From the NCBI RefSeq assembly GCF_025716875.1, contig NZ_JAOVZB010000006.1, positions 205,054-269,053 of the forward strand: a stretch of DNA of 64,000 bases, given 5' to 3'. Under the pieces are notes generated by a model, which made no database searches, was not told where the DNA came from, and saw only the letters and a list, made by a program, of their open reading frames with translations. The stretch's first letter is position 1, and the number at the start of each line of letters is the position of its first letter. Shown one piece after another: positions 30,608 to 40,168 of this stretch. This DNA comes from Marinomonas sargassi. GTDB taxonomy: Bacteria > Pseudomonadota > Gammaproteobacteria > Pseudomonadales > Marinomonadaceae. A program made the translations under genes and the position numbers.

Positions 30608-33550
30608 TTAGCAACCCGTATCTAGAATAAAGTCTTCCCAGTATTGGGTAATCAAAGTTTGGCTTTGTACTAGAGCATCATCCTGTATTACACGTCCTTG
30701 CCTTTGCAATGTCAGTCTGTGGGTACGTGCCCGATATAAGGTATAGGTTTCAATCATCTTATCGGCTTTTTCTTTATCGATCAGAGCAACTGCTGAGGCA
30801 ATCTCTAGCTGTCGAACATTATCGGAGTAAGTCATCAACTCAGGGTGCTGGTTTGACCAAGCTAGCACAAGGTATTGCACCATAAACTCAATATCTATGA
30901 TTCCACCAGCTCCCTGTTTCAAGTCAAAGCCCTTACCTTTTCCTCCCGTATCTAGATGAGCGCGCATTTTTTCACGCATCTTGATCACTTCACTCTTTAA
31001 AGCCGCCCTATCCCGATATTGGCTCAATATCTCTTTTCTGCTCGACTCAAACTCTTCTAATAATCCAATATTTCCAGCCAAACCTCTCGACCTTGATAAA
31101 GCCTGATGCTCCCAAATCCATGCCTCTTTCTTCTGATATTCACGAAAGGCATCAAGACTAGTCACCAATAGTCCAGAGTTACCTGATGGTCGTAAGCGCA
31201 TATCCACTTCATATAAACGCCCTGCCGAGGTGAAGCTAGTCAACATATGGATTAAACGCTGTCCCAACCTAGTATAAAAGGTCAAGTTATCCACGCTTCG
31301 ATCCCCATTCGTCACGCCATTAGCCTGAGCATTATGGATAAAAACCAAGTCTAGATCTGAGTCATAGCCTAGCTCCCAGCCTCCAGATTTACCATAACCA
31401 ACAATAGCAAGTTGAGGTGAATGAACTGCTCCTTCTAACCCTTGAGGAAAACCATATTTTTTCGTTAAAGAATGCCAAGATTGATGGAGAACAGACTCTA
31501 GTATTACCTCTGCAAGCCAAGTCAGATGATCACTTACCTTCATCACGGGTAAAATTTCACTTATGTCACAAGCTGCAATGCGAAGAATCATAGATTGTCT
31601 AAAACGACGAAGTGCATCCATTTGCGCCTCTTCATCATCTTCAGGCAGTCGAAGCAGCACTTGCTTTAATGCATCCTCTAATTCATTTTTATCAAGCGGT
31701 AAAAATAAGCTATTGGCATCTAATAATTCATCTAGCAAAGCTGGTGTAGTCGAGATGGCATCGGTGAACCAAACACTTTCTCGGCATAATCTAATTAAGT
31801 TAGTAAGAGCGGTTTCATTTTCGGAAAGGAGAACCAAATAAGTTGTTCGTCGTAATACCGCTTCCAAAATAGGAAAGATGCGCTCTAAAACCAGATCAGG
31901 GTTTGACTCATTCTCCAAGCGATTCATTAAAGCAGCAAAGAAGTCAGCTAACCTTTCATAGGCAATAGGCTGCATAAAAACAACCGTACGAGAGCTAAAC
32001 AAGCGCACAATACGAGAGACGATAGTTTCTTGATCATGCCACGCGATCTGACTGACAGCCTCCGTAATAGACTCTATGTCTTCTGGTGTTTTTAGCAGTA
32101 AACGCCATGCTTCCTGAGCCTTTACCTCTTCGGCATTGTCACCATCATCAATCAAGTCAATAAAGCATTGATGTACTTTTTTTCGTATATCCCAAAGCTT
32201 AGTGTCTAATACTTGCCACGATGCAAAACCAACAAAAATGGCTAAACGCTCTCTGGCATTATCCTCTTCAGGCAATAGCTGTGTCTGCTCATCATTAACC
32301 GCTTGTAAAGCATGCTCTACTCGTCGCAACAATTGATAAGCGGCTGTGAGCTGTTCAACGTCATCATGGTTAAGGTATTTCTGCTTTGCTAAATGTGGCA
32401 GAACCTTCAATAGGGATGGTGTCTGTAAACTTTGATTTCTTCCGCCATGGAGTATTTGCAAGGCTTGAGCAATAAACTCTACTTCTCGAATACCGCCCTC
32501 GCCTAACTTAATATTATTTTCTATTCCTTTGCGACGAACTTCTTTCGCTATCATTTTCTTAAGATCTCTCAATGCGCATATGGCACTGAAATCTAAATAT
32601 TTTCGATAGACAAAAGGTTTTTTCAAATCTTCAAACTCTTGAATATCCAGTTGATTACCGGCTAACACACGCGCCTTAATCATGGCGTATCTTTCCCAGT
32701 CTCTACCTTGATCTTGGTAATAATTTTCAAGGGAGCTCATACTCATCACTAAAGCCCCGGATTGGCCAAAAGGCCGTAATCTCATGTCTACCCGAAATAC
32801 AAAACCATCTAGAGTGACTTGATCTATATGCTGAATGAGTTTTTGCCCTATCTTGGTAAAGTACTCTTGGTGAGAAAGACTTTTCTTACCCTCTTGGGTA
32901 TCTCCGTGCTCTCGAAAAGCAAATATCAAGTCAATGTCCGAGGATAAATTAAGCTCATAGGCACCTAGCTTCCCCATCCCTATTACGATGAGGCTTTGCA
33001 TCTTTCCTTGACTGTCTAAAGGGCGACCATACAAGGTTAAGTAATGTTGTTCAGACCACTTCACGCTGGCATTAATACACACCTCAGCCAATTGACTAAG
33101 CAATCGAGTTAGCTCACTTAAGGGTATTTTTTGCTGTATATCTAAAGCAATCAAACGCACCATCCACCATTGACGATAATGGCGAAGGCGCTTCATTAAA
33201 TCTGCTTCGTTAATATCTGCTAACAAACCGGAAGGGCAAGTCTCAGACTTTAGATGGAAGTAATCCTCTCCTGCCAAGAGAGCCGCTATTGAGGGTTCAT
33301 TATCAAAGCTTTCAAACTTAAGTAAGTCGTCGAGCCAATGTGGAAAACGCACAAACTGTTTATGCAGATAGTCGCTCAACACCCAAAGAGGTTCTAACTG
33401 AGCTATTTGTTGATCCGTTAATAAAGTGAGTTGTGATCTATCCCTAGCTTCTTGAATATATTGAGTTAATAACTCGCGGTTACCTAAATCATTTCGATAT
33501 TGAACATAACTAGAGCTCTCATCAGGTGCCATTAAATCAAGTGCTATCAA
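30608..33550 (-). CDS. glnE: bifunctional glutamine synthetase adenylyltransferase/deadenylylase
   Basis: A 980-residue enzyme that adds and removes AMP on glutamine synthetase under PII control. It shows the duplicated nucleotidyltransferase layout: GMGKLGAYELNLSSDIDLIF near residue 195 (deadenylylation half) and GYGKSGGWELGYDSDLDLVF near residue 710 (adenylylation half), with DMRLRP after each. Length fits the family. The start is a TTG at 33550 with AAGGA seven bases upstream; an ATG at 33532 is the alternative but lacks such a site. A CYTH protein gene lies just upstream, as in E. coli ygiF-glnE. Confidence 0.94.
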   Translation of the reverse strand: MIALDLMAPDESSSYVQYRNDLGNRELLTQYIQEARDRSQLTLLTDQQIAQLEPLWVLSDYLHKQFVRFPHWLDDLLKFESFDNEPSIAALLAGEDYFHLKSETCPSGLLADINEADLMKRLRHYRQWWMVRLIALDIQQKIPLSELTRLLSQLAEVCINASVKWSEQHYLTLYGRPLDSQGKMQSLIVIGMGKLGAYELNLSSDIDLIFAFREHGDTQEGKKSLSHQEYFTKIGQKLIQHIDQVTLDGFVFRVDMRLRPFGQSGALVMSMSSLENYYQDQGRDWERYAMIKARVLAGNQLDIQEFEDLKKPFVYRKYLDFSAICALRDLKKMIAKEVRRKGIENNIKLGEGGIREVEFIAQALQILHGGRNQSLQTPSLLKVLPHLAKQKYLNHDDVEQLTAAYQLLRRVEHALQAVNDEQTQLLPEEDNARERLAIFVGFASWQVLDTKLWDIRKKVHQCFIDLIDDGDNAEEVKAQEAWRLLLKTPEDIESITEAVSQIAWHDQETIVSRIVRLFSSRTVVFMQPIAYERLADFFAALMNRLENESNPDLVLERIFPILEAVLRRTTYLVLLSENETALTNLIRLCRESVWFTDAISTTPALLDELLDANSLFLPLDKNELEDALKQVLLRLPEDDEEAQMDALRRFRQSMILRIAACDISEILPVMKVSDHLTWLAEVILESVLHQSWHSLTKKYGFPQGLEGAVHSPQLAIVGYGKSGGWELGYDSDLDLVFIHNAQANGVTNGDRSVDNLTFYTRLGQRLIHMLTSFTSAGRLYEVDMRLRPSGNSGLLVTSLDAFREYQKKEAWIWEHQALSRSRGLAGNIGLLEEFESSRKEILSQYRDRAALKSEVIKMREKMRAHLDTGGKGKGFDLKQGAGGIIDIEFMVQYLVLAWSNQHPELMTYSDNVRQLEIASAVALIDKEKADKMIETYTLYRARTHRLTLQRQGRVIQDDALVQSQTLITQYWEDFILDTGC

Positions 33551-33597
33551 AAGGTATTCCTTACTTTTCTTATTAATATCAACAAACTAAAAAGGTA

Positions 33598-34545
33598 TTA
33601 AAAAGCCTGAGCGTTCAGCCACTGCCCTATAGTCAACATAGCCAAGCCGATAGATTTCTCACCAGCCAAACGTTCTAATAAATCTGGTGAATCCCCTAAG
33701 GTAACTTGCTTTATTTCAGCATCTAATTCCATCAGTCGCTTTTGTAAATCAATTGGTAAACAGGCTTGTAAGCGCTCCATAGAATGGCTTAAAGGCTGGA
33801 GTAATGCTTCATCCTGCATGAAGTGCATCGCTTCCCAGTACACAAGCCAGACTTCGTACCAATAACTCGCTAATTCAAGACTATTTTCAATACTCTTAGG
33901 CTTCTCTGGAAACTCAATTTTCCCATACTTCAAGCGCACACCCTTTTGAGCTTTAGAAACAACACTTACCTGAAGAGGAATATGCTCAGCTAATTGCAAA
34001 GCAAAATCATACAAGCCAGTTTCTTCTCCACTTTTAAGCTCTAATTCCAACTCGCAAATAGTATCCTTTCCATAGGGTGAGGTGACTAGGCCATTGTCAC
34101 AAACTACCTCTATTTGAGTATTTGATAACTCAATATTCCAGACCTGTCTTTGGAAGTCAGTACGGTACACTTCGATAAGATTTTTACACCACGACATATC
34201 TTTCAATACATCAGGAAGAGGCACTTCTTTTAGTAAAGTTAAGTCCAGCTGATCATTCTCAACTTCCCACTCCCATTCTCCACGAGCATGCATACCAATA
34301 CGGCTACTGCCTCGAGTTTTCACTGTTTGAATGAATCGACTGCCAAAAGAGCGAATGCGCATGGCAATGCCTGTTTGCATTAACAAGGCATCTTCCGTAT
34401 CAAAGTATGCATTCATTAGGGCCAGTGTGGGTTGTCGAGAGTTGTTAGTATCTGCGGATTGTTGGCAAAAATTATCGAGAAAATCACAAGCAAGCTTGAG
34501 AAAGTTAGGATGAACCATTAATTTAAGTTCTAGCTCAGTGGCCAT
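33598..34545 (-). CDS. ygiF: CYTH-domain protein (inorganic triphosphatase, YgiF-like)
   Basis: A 315-residue protein with an N-terminal CYTH domain (about residues 1-205). The hallmark ELELK is at residues 4-8, with further charged strands (RIRSFGSRFIQTVKTRG, EWEWEV, CELELELKSGEE) lining the triphosphate tunnel. E. coli YgiF hydrolyses inorganic triphosphate and has a CHAD domain behind. Here the C-terminal part is only about 100 residues and at best a shortened CHAD-like helical region. It precedes glnE with a 47-base gap, probably one operon, the same order as in E. coli. Confidence 0.87.
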   Translation of the reverse strand: MATELELKLMVHPNFLKLACDFLDNFCQQSADTNNSRQPTLALMNAYFDTEDALLMQTGIAMRIRSFGSRFIQTVKTRGSSRIGMHARGEWEWEVENDQLDLTLLKEVPLPDVLKDMSWCKNLIEVYRTDFQRQVWNIELSNTQIEVVCDNGLVTSPYGKDTICELELELKSGEETGLYDFALQLAEHIPLQVSVVSKAQKGVRLKYGKIEFPEKPKSIENSLELASYWYEVWLVYWEAMHFMQDEALLQPLSHSMERLQACLPIDLQKRLMELDAEIKQVTLGDSPDLLERLAGEKSIGLAMLTIGQWLNAQAF

Positions 34546-34668
34546 AAATATAAACCTCTAAAATCCTTGTGTAACAGACCCAAGGACGAAAATTCTTTAC
34601 CTAATTGTATCAGATGCCTAACAGACAGTAGTAACATTAGAAACTAATCAGGATCTAAGGAAACCTTT

Positions 34669-35832
34669 ATGCCAAGACTTCCCTCTCTCATCAGCATGAT
34701 GTCTCAACTTATTGCCGAACCTTCTATCAGTTGTAGTCAAGCAAGCTGGGATCAGTCAAATAAAGCCGTCATTCAACTGTTAGAGACTTGGTTAAGCTCT
34801 CTTGGTTTTGAATGCGAAGTTATGCCATTGCCTGAGCAACCAGACAAGTTCAACCTCATCGCAACACTAGGCAAAGGTGATGGTGGTTTAGTTCTTTCAG
34901 GGCATACTGATACAGTGCCATATGACGAAGGACGGTGGCAGTCAGATCCATTTGGACTAGTTGAAAAAGATCAAAAGCTTTACGGTCTTGGTAGTTGTGA
35001 TATGAAAGGTTTCTTCGCCATTGCCCTAGACACAATACAACAAATGGATTTATCCAACCTTACTGAGCCGTTAATCATTTTAGCCACAGCAGATGAAGAA
35101 AGTTCAATGGCGGGAGCTCGCGCACTGGTTAGTCAAAACAAAGTGCAAGCCAGATACGCACTGATTGGAGAGCCAACCTCATTGACCCCTATTCATGCCC
35201 ATAAGGGTATTATGATGGAGCGCATACAAGTCACAGGACAGGCAGGACACTCATCGAATCCATCCCTTGGTAACAATGCGCTAGATGCGATGCACAGTGT
35301 TATGTCCGAGTTGATGTCTTTCCGACACGAGCTAAAAACACGCTATAAAGATGCCAGCTTTGTCATTGACTACCCCACCATGAACTTTGGCTGCATACAT
35401 GGTGGCGACAATCCAAACCGAATTTGTGGTCGTTGTGAGTTAGAGTTTGATTTAAGAGCACTGCCCGGCATGAGTAATCAGTCCTTAATGGCAGAAATCT
35501 CAGAACGATTACCGAGCATTGAAAGGAAAACAGGCACTAAAATTCAGCTAAATAGCTTATTTCCAGATGTACCATCGTTTTATACCCCGATTGAATCGGA
35601 TATTATAAAAGCCTGTGAAACGCTAACAAAACGCCAAGCAACAACCGTTGCCTTTGCAACAGAAGGCCCATTCTTAAATGAAATGGGTATGGAAACGCTA
35701 ATTTTAGGGCCGGGGTCTATTGATCAAGCCCACCAGCCAAACGAATTTATGGCGCTAGATCAGATCCAACCTATGCAACAAGTATTACGTGGTTTAATTG
35801 AGCGATTTTGCTTACCACCCAGCAATCAATAA
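34669..35832 (+). CDS. argE: acetylornithine deacetylase
   Basis: A 387-residue M20-family zinc hydrolase that frees ornithine from N-acetylornithine in the linear arginine pathway. Metal and catalytic motifs are visible: SGHTDTVPYDEGRWQSDPF, GSCDMKGF, the general base in ADEESSMAG and GEPTSLTP. It is followed 12 bases later by argA, so the acetylation and deacetylation steps are co-transcribed. The pathway therefore runs without relying on an ArgJ recycling enzyme, at least here. Confidence 0.93.
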   Translation: MPRLPSLISMMSQLIAEPSISCSQASWDQSNKAVIQLLETWLSSLGFECEVMPLPEQPDKFNLIATLGKGDGGLVLSGHTDTVPYDEGRWQSDPFGLVEKDQKLYGLGSCDMKGFFAIALDTIQQMDLSNLTEPLIILATADEESSMAGARALVSQNKVQARYALIGEPTSLTPIHAHKGIMMERIQVTGQAGHSSNPSLGNNALDAMHSVMSELMSFRHELKTRYKDASFVIDYPTMNFGCIHGGDNPNRICGRCELEFDLRALPGMSNQSLMAEISERLPSIERKTGTKIQLNSLFPDVPSFYTPIESDIIKACETLTKRQATTVAFATEGPFLNEMGMETLILGPGSIDQAHQPNEFMALDQIQPMQQVLRGLIERFCLPPSNQ

Positions 35833-35844
35833 ACGAGGAAAATC

Positions 35845-37155
35845 GTGTCTGACGAACTAAATTATGTAGACTGGTTCCGCCACTCATCCCCCTATATCAA
35901 CGCTCATAGAGGGAAAACTTTTGTTATTTTAATTCCTGGGGAAGCCGTTGAATGCGCTCGATTTTCTAGCATCATTCATGACCTAGCGCTACTGGATTCT
36001 CTCGGTATCCGTTTGGTGCTTGTACAAGGTGCACGACCTCAAATAAATCGAGCAATAGGCAATAGTGATCTATCAGATCATATTGAAGAAGGTTATAGAG
36101 CAACACCACACAACCAATTGCTCGACATTATTCAAGCTTCTGCCGCCGTACGAGTGCAATTAGAAGCACAGTTATCCATGGGGTTATCAAACACTCCTAT
36201 GGATGGCGCTCGTCTTAAAGTATGTAGCGGCAACTACGTGGTTGCTAAACCCTTAGGTGTAGTCAATGGAATTGACTATGGCTTATCTGGAGAAGTACGC
36301 CGTATTGATACCAACGCCATCTTCCGTCTGCTTGAAGATGACAACATGGTACTTTTACCGCACCTTGGCTTCTCACCAACCGGAGAGGTTTTCAATCTAA
36401 AAAGTGAAGATGTTGCAGTCCAAGCGGCGATCCAATTAAAAGCCGATAAACTTATTGTTTTTACTGGGGAGCAAGGCATTTTCAATGACGAAGGTGAGTT
36501 GCACTCGGAGCTGTTAACACACGATGCTCAAGATCTTTTAGCCCAAAAACATTTACCCCCAATAACACATGCTGCATTAGATGCATGCATAAAGTCCGTA
36601 CGCAATGGAGTATTAAGAGCTCACGTTATTTCTTATCAGGATAATGGCGCTTTATTAAGAGAGCTATTTACCCGTGAGGGTGCAGGCACCATGATTGATG
36701 AAGACAGTTACGAACAACTTCGCCCTGCCAACATCAGTGATGCAGGAGGCATGATGGCGTTGCTTGAGCCATTAGAGGAAAAAGGCGTTCTCGTTAGACG
36801 ATCTCGTGAACTATTAGAAAATGAGATCGAGAAGTTTATAGTGATCGAAAGGGACGGAGCCATTGTTGCTTGCGCTGCACTCTACCCCTTTGAACAAGAG
36901 AATGCGGGGGAATTAGCCTGCTTAGCCGTTGAACCTGAATATCGAGGTTCCAATAAAGGCGATCGTTTATTAAAAGGCATAGAGAAAGCGGCGAAAAATT
37001 TAGGCCTAACACAGCTATTCTTACTCACAACAAGAACTGCCCATTGGTTTATCGAAAGAGGCTTTAGTGAAACCAGCTTGGAGAATCTACCAGCCCAAAA
37101 ACAAGCCCTCTATAACTACCAGAGAAACTCTAAAATATTCTCTAAGGATATTTAG
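35845..37155 (+). CDS. argA: N-acetylglutamate synthase
   Basis: A 436-residue classical ArgA: an N-terminal amino-acid-kinase-like domain (about residues 20-280, starting GKTFVILIPGEAVE) that binds the arginine inhibitor, then a GNAT acetyltransferase domain with LAVEPEYRGSNKGDRLLKGIE. It makes N-acetylglutamate, the first step of arginine synthesis. Start is GTG with GAGG six bases upstream. It directly follows argE and ends before a perfect terminator palindrome. Confidence 0.95.
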   Translation: MSDELNYVDWFRHSSPYINAHRGKTFVILIPGEAVECARFSSIIHDLALLDSLGIRLVLVQGARPQINRAIGNSDLSDHIEEGYRATPHNQLLDIIQASAAVRVQLEAQLSMGLSNTPMDGARLKVCSGNYVVAKPLGVVNGIDYGLSGEVRRIDTNAIFRLLEDDNMVLLPHLGFSPTGEVFNLKSEDVAVQAAIQLKADKLIVFTGEQGIFNDEGELHSELLTHDAQDLLAQKHLPPITHAALDACIKSVRNGVLRAHVISYQDNGALLRELFTREGAGTMIDEDSYEQLRPANISDAGGMMALLEPLEEKGVLVRRSRELLENEIEKFIVIERDGAIVACAALYPFEQENAGELACLAVEPEYRGSNKGDRLLKGIEKAAKNLGLTQLFLLTTRTAHWFIERGFSETSLENLPAQKQALYNYQRNSKIFSKDI

Positions 37156-37182
37156 CTTATTTCAGTACATGGTAATGAAAAT

Positions 37183-37213
37183 AAAAAAGGCGACCTTAAG
37201 GTCGCCTTTTTTA
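37183..37213. terminator. bidirectional terminator between argA and mucD
   Basis: A perfect 30-base palindrome, A6-GGCGACCTT then AAGGTCGCC-T6, ends both converging genes. Confidence 0.92.
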
Positions 37214-37227
37214 ATGGTATTAAATTC

Positions 37228-38643
37228 TTACTCAATAATTTTAAATGGGATAAACATAGGGTAGCCTTTTCTGATCACCCTCATCGGCACAGATCGACCT
37301 GCATCAATGTTTTTCGAAATGCTTGAGAAGTCAGCAACACTTTCAATGCGCTTACCATCCAGCATAGTAATCACATCTCCTTGCTGAAGACCATTACGAG
37401 CTGCAGTTCCGCCAAAGACTTGTTCAATGATTACTCCGCCTTCTATATCAAACTCTTTGGCCACATCATCAGGCACTTTGCCGACAATCATACCTAATCG
37501 GTTCTTGTCTTGTTGAGACTGGGCAACTGTATTGGAATCTGTTGGAATAGCTTCAAGCGTTACCGAAATGGTTTGTTCCTTCCCATCTCGATAAACTTTC
37601 GCCTTAACCACATCCCCTGCTTTCATTTGCCCGACGATGTAAGGTAGTTCTCCAGAGCGCTCAACCTCTTCACGGTTAAACTCCATGATTATATCCCCTG
37701 CCCTAAAGCCCGCTTTTTCTGCTGGAGAATCTGGTAACACACGACTAATTAACGCACCGCTCGATCTATCAAGACCGAAAGACTCAGCCAAGTCATTACT
37801 CACATCTTGAATCAGCACGCCCAACCAAGCACGAGACACCTTGCCATCGCTTTTCAGTTGTTCGACAACAGCCATCGCAACTTGTGAAGGAATAGCGAAA
37901 GATACACCCATGAAACCACCAGAGCGGGTGTAGATTTGCGAGTTAATACCAATAACTTCGCCATCTAAATTAAATAATGGACCACCAGAATTACCTGGGT
38001 TGATAGCAACATCTGTTTGGATAAAAGGCACATAGCTATCGGAAGGCAAATTACGACCAATCGCACTGACAATCCCTGCAGTAACGGTATAGTCAAAGCC
38101 GAAAGGTGAACCAATCGCGAGAACCCATTGCCCAGGTTTTAATTTATCAGAATCACCCATTTTTACAGTAGGCAAACCTTCCGCTTCTATTTTAAGAAGA
38201 GCCAAATCTGTTCTTGCATCGGTTCCAACCAGTTCAGCAATATATTCACGGCGGTCACTTAATCGCACATGGATAATATCGGCACCCTCGATCACATGAT
38301 GATTCGTCAGCACATAACCATCTTTTGATATCACAAAACCAGAGCCACGAGAATTCCGTTGTCTCTCCTGATTTTGCGGCTCTTGCTGTTGGCCGAAAGG
38401 CTGTTGCCCAAAGAAGTGTTTGAAGAACTCATTCAGTTCTTCACTGTTTGGGCCAAATTGAGAGCCCCTTTGATTTCCAGTTTTAGAAGTAATAGCCTGC
38501 TCTGTGCTGATATTAACGACAGCTGGAGAAGCATCATCCACTAACTCTGTAAAGTCTGGAAGTGAGGCTGCATGGGAAAGCATGGATGCCATCATCAATG
38601 TGCTGATGACGACCACGCTAGCGTGTTTAAGCAATCTGTTCAT
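37228..38643 (-). CDS. mucD: periplasmic serine protease MucD (DegP/HtrA family)
   Basis: A 471-residue periplasmic protease/chaperone with a signal peptide (residues 1-25, ending SHA-AS). The catalytic triad is visible as His in TNHHVIEGAD, Asp in DARTDLALL and Ser in NPGNSGGPLF, and two PDZ domains follow (GVLIQDVSNDLAESFGL and the C-terminal GGTAARNGLQQGDVITML). The ATG at 38643 has GGAG eight bases upstream; an ATG at 38658 overlaps that ribosome site. It closes the algU-mucABCD cluster, where MucD clears misfolded envelope proteins that activate sigma-E. Confidence 0.95.
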   Translation of the reverse strand: MNRLLKHASVVVISTLMMASMLSHAASLPDFTELVDDASPAVVNISTEQAITSKTGNQRGSQFGPNSEELNEFFKHFFGQQPFGQQQEPQNQERQRNSRGSGFVISKDGYVLTNHHVIEGADIIHVRLSDRREYIAELVGTDARTDLALLKIEAEGLPTVKMGDSDKLKPGQWVLAIGSPFGFDYTVTAGIVSAIGRNLPSDSYVPFIQTDVAINPGNSGGPLFNLDGEVIGINSQIYTRSGGFMGVSFAIPSQVAMAVVEQLKSDGKVSRAWLGVLIQDVSNDLAESFGLDRSSGALISRVLPDSPAEKAGFRAGDIIMEFNREEVERSGELPYIVGQMKAGDVVKAKVYRDGKEQTISVTLEAIPTDSNTVAQSQQDKNRLGMIVGKVPDDVAKEFDIEGGVIIEQVFGGTAARNGLQQGDVITMLDGKRIESVADFSSISKNIDAGRSVPMRVIRKGYPMFIPFKIIE

Positions 38644-38702
38644 TATTGGTCTCCTCATTTAAAGTGCCAAGTTGATTACAGTGCCAGGTGAAGTAAGTTC
38701 AC

Positions 38703-39170
38703 TTATGAGAGAGTTCCTAGCGGTATACTAGCGCTTTTAGGCGACTCTGCTCGCAGAATTCTGGGGTAATAATCTAAGTTATCTATTTCTTGTTGAGACT
38801 TACGTCTTGCGGCCCATAAGCCTAAAGCAAAGCCGACAATAGAAAGCACAACAGCAATATTAGAGCTGCCACCCCATAACGAAGGTAAAACAGCACCAAT
38901 GATCAAACCAAGCAGAGGGATGAAATACATCCAAAGCGAGGCTTGCAATAAAGTATCTTCAGGAATACCTACAACCACATCTTGACCAACAGACACTTGC
39001 AAAGGGTCGATCGCACGCATACGCATTTGATTGGATGATGAAACCTTAGCTATCGCATGATGGCCGCAGGCGTGACGAGCTCGACAAGCATTGCAACTAC
39101 TTGTGCGAATCGTTTCTACTTCTGCGAAGCCAGCTTCTACTGCGAGTACTTTTCCAGTTTCTTCAATCAT
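38703..39170 (-). CDS. rseC: RseC/MucC family protein
   Basis: A 155-residue membrane protein with a cytoplasmic N-terminal domain carrying the cysteine cluster CNACRARHACG (about residues 26-36), two hydrophobic segments (about residues 82-125) and a basic tail. This is the RseC/MucC form. It modulates sigma-E signalling in some species and is linked to iron-sulfur reducing functions through its relation to RsxC-associated proteins; its role here is inferred. It lies between mucB/rseB and mucD with two-base and 59-base gaps. Confidence 0.92.
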   Translation of the reverse strand: MIEETGKVLAVEAGFAEVETIRTSSCNACRARHACGHHAIAKVSSSNQMRMRAIDPLQVSVGQDVVVGIPEDTLLQASLWMYFIPLLGLIIGAVLPSLWGGSSNIAVVLSIVGFALGLWAARRKSQQEIDNLDYYPRILRAESPKSASIPLGTLS

Positions 39171-39172
39171 AT

Positions 39173-40165
39173 TTAATGCCTTGGCATAAACGCGGTCATT
39201 AATTTTTCAATGGTAATACGAGGCACTTCGCCAACTACGGTTAATAGGTACCGCTGATCTTTAACCTTAAAACTTGTTTCTCCAGCATAGGTTGCGCCTG
39301 TGCGAAAAACTGACATATTTTTTGATGTCATAGATGGCTCTACAAATACGGAAACATTTGTAATGCCATCCGAGAGTAATAGCATGCTAGTACTATGATT
39401 TAGAACTCTCGCTTCAGGCCATACAAGCTGGAACCCTTCTGGTAACCAATCAAAATGCCATACATTTTTAGTGTACTTACGATCAGTTTCCATTATGGGT
39501 TTTGTGTACGTACCTTCTTTGGGGGTAAAGTCTTCAATTTTCAAGTCTGGTAAAAAGTTAACCGATGCAAATTGAGTTCTTTCTAATAACTGGCCACTTG
39601 GCTTTATTAGGTCATGCTTTAATAAAAAGTGATTTTCTTGGTCTAACCAAAATTCATGTCCAAAGCGATAAGCATCCTTGGGAGTTAGTTTCACGATTTG
39701 AACACTGCGTCCTGCAATGCGATCTAACTTGGGCTCTAGCGTTATCTGATAGCCTTTTAGTAATCGTTGACTATCAACATTTTCAAAGCGCTGAAAAGGG
39801 CGATTTAGAGGCGTTGTATGATTAGCTGTCGTCGCATCCGAATATACGCAAACCATAGTGTCATTGATACGTATGACTTCTAATTTGTCACCATCCAAGT
39901 CTTCAAGACTCTCGTAAACATTGTCTTGTAGAAGACCATGACGTATACGCATGCTATTCATGTTCGTAGAATCTGTATGTACAAACACCCCTTCGTAATT
40001 TAACGATGAGAAGGATTTCGCCATACTCCCTAATAAAAGCAGCGCTCTCTCTGATGACTCATTCGAAGTTGGTTTTAAAGCACGATCGCTTGCAGCCGTA
40101 AGAGATGAAAATAAGCTTAAGGCTACGAAGAGAAGCAAGAAAATAAAATGAAAGTGTCTCATCAT
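39173..40165 (-). CDS. rseB: sigma-E regulatory protein RseB/MucB
   Basis: A 330-residue periplasmic protein with a signal peptide (about residues 1-25). Features of the MucB/RseB family are FSSLNYEGVFVHTD near the N-terminus, RIAGRSVQIVKLTPKDAYRFGHEFWLDQ and the C-terminal MucB/RseB domain with the LPEGFQLV segment. It binds the anti-sigma factor and protects it from cleavage until envelope stress or mislocalised lipopolysaccharide releases it. The gap to rseA is three bases, so the two are coupled. Confidence 0.93.
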   Translation of the reverse strand: MMRHFHFIFLLLFVALSLFSSLTAASDRALKPTSNESSERALLLLGSMAKSFSSLNYEGVFVHTDSTNMNSMRIRHGLLQDNVYESLEDLDGDKLEVIRINDTMVCVYSDATTANHTTPLNRPFQRFENVDSQRLLKGYQITLEPKLDRIAGRSVQIVKLTPKDAYRFGHEFWLDQENHFLLKHDLIKPSGQLLERTQFASVNFLPDLKIEDFTPKEGTYTKPIMETDRKYTKNVWHFDWLPEGFQLVWPEARVLNHSTSMLLLSDGITNVSVFVEPSMTSKNMSVFRTGATYAGETSFKVKDQRYLLTVVGEVPRITIEKLMTAFMPRH

Positions 40166-40168
40166 CCT

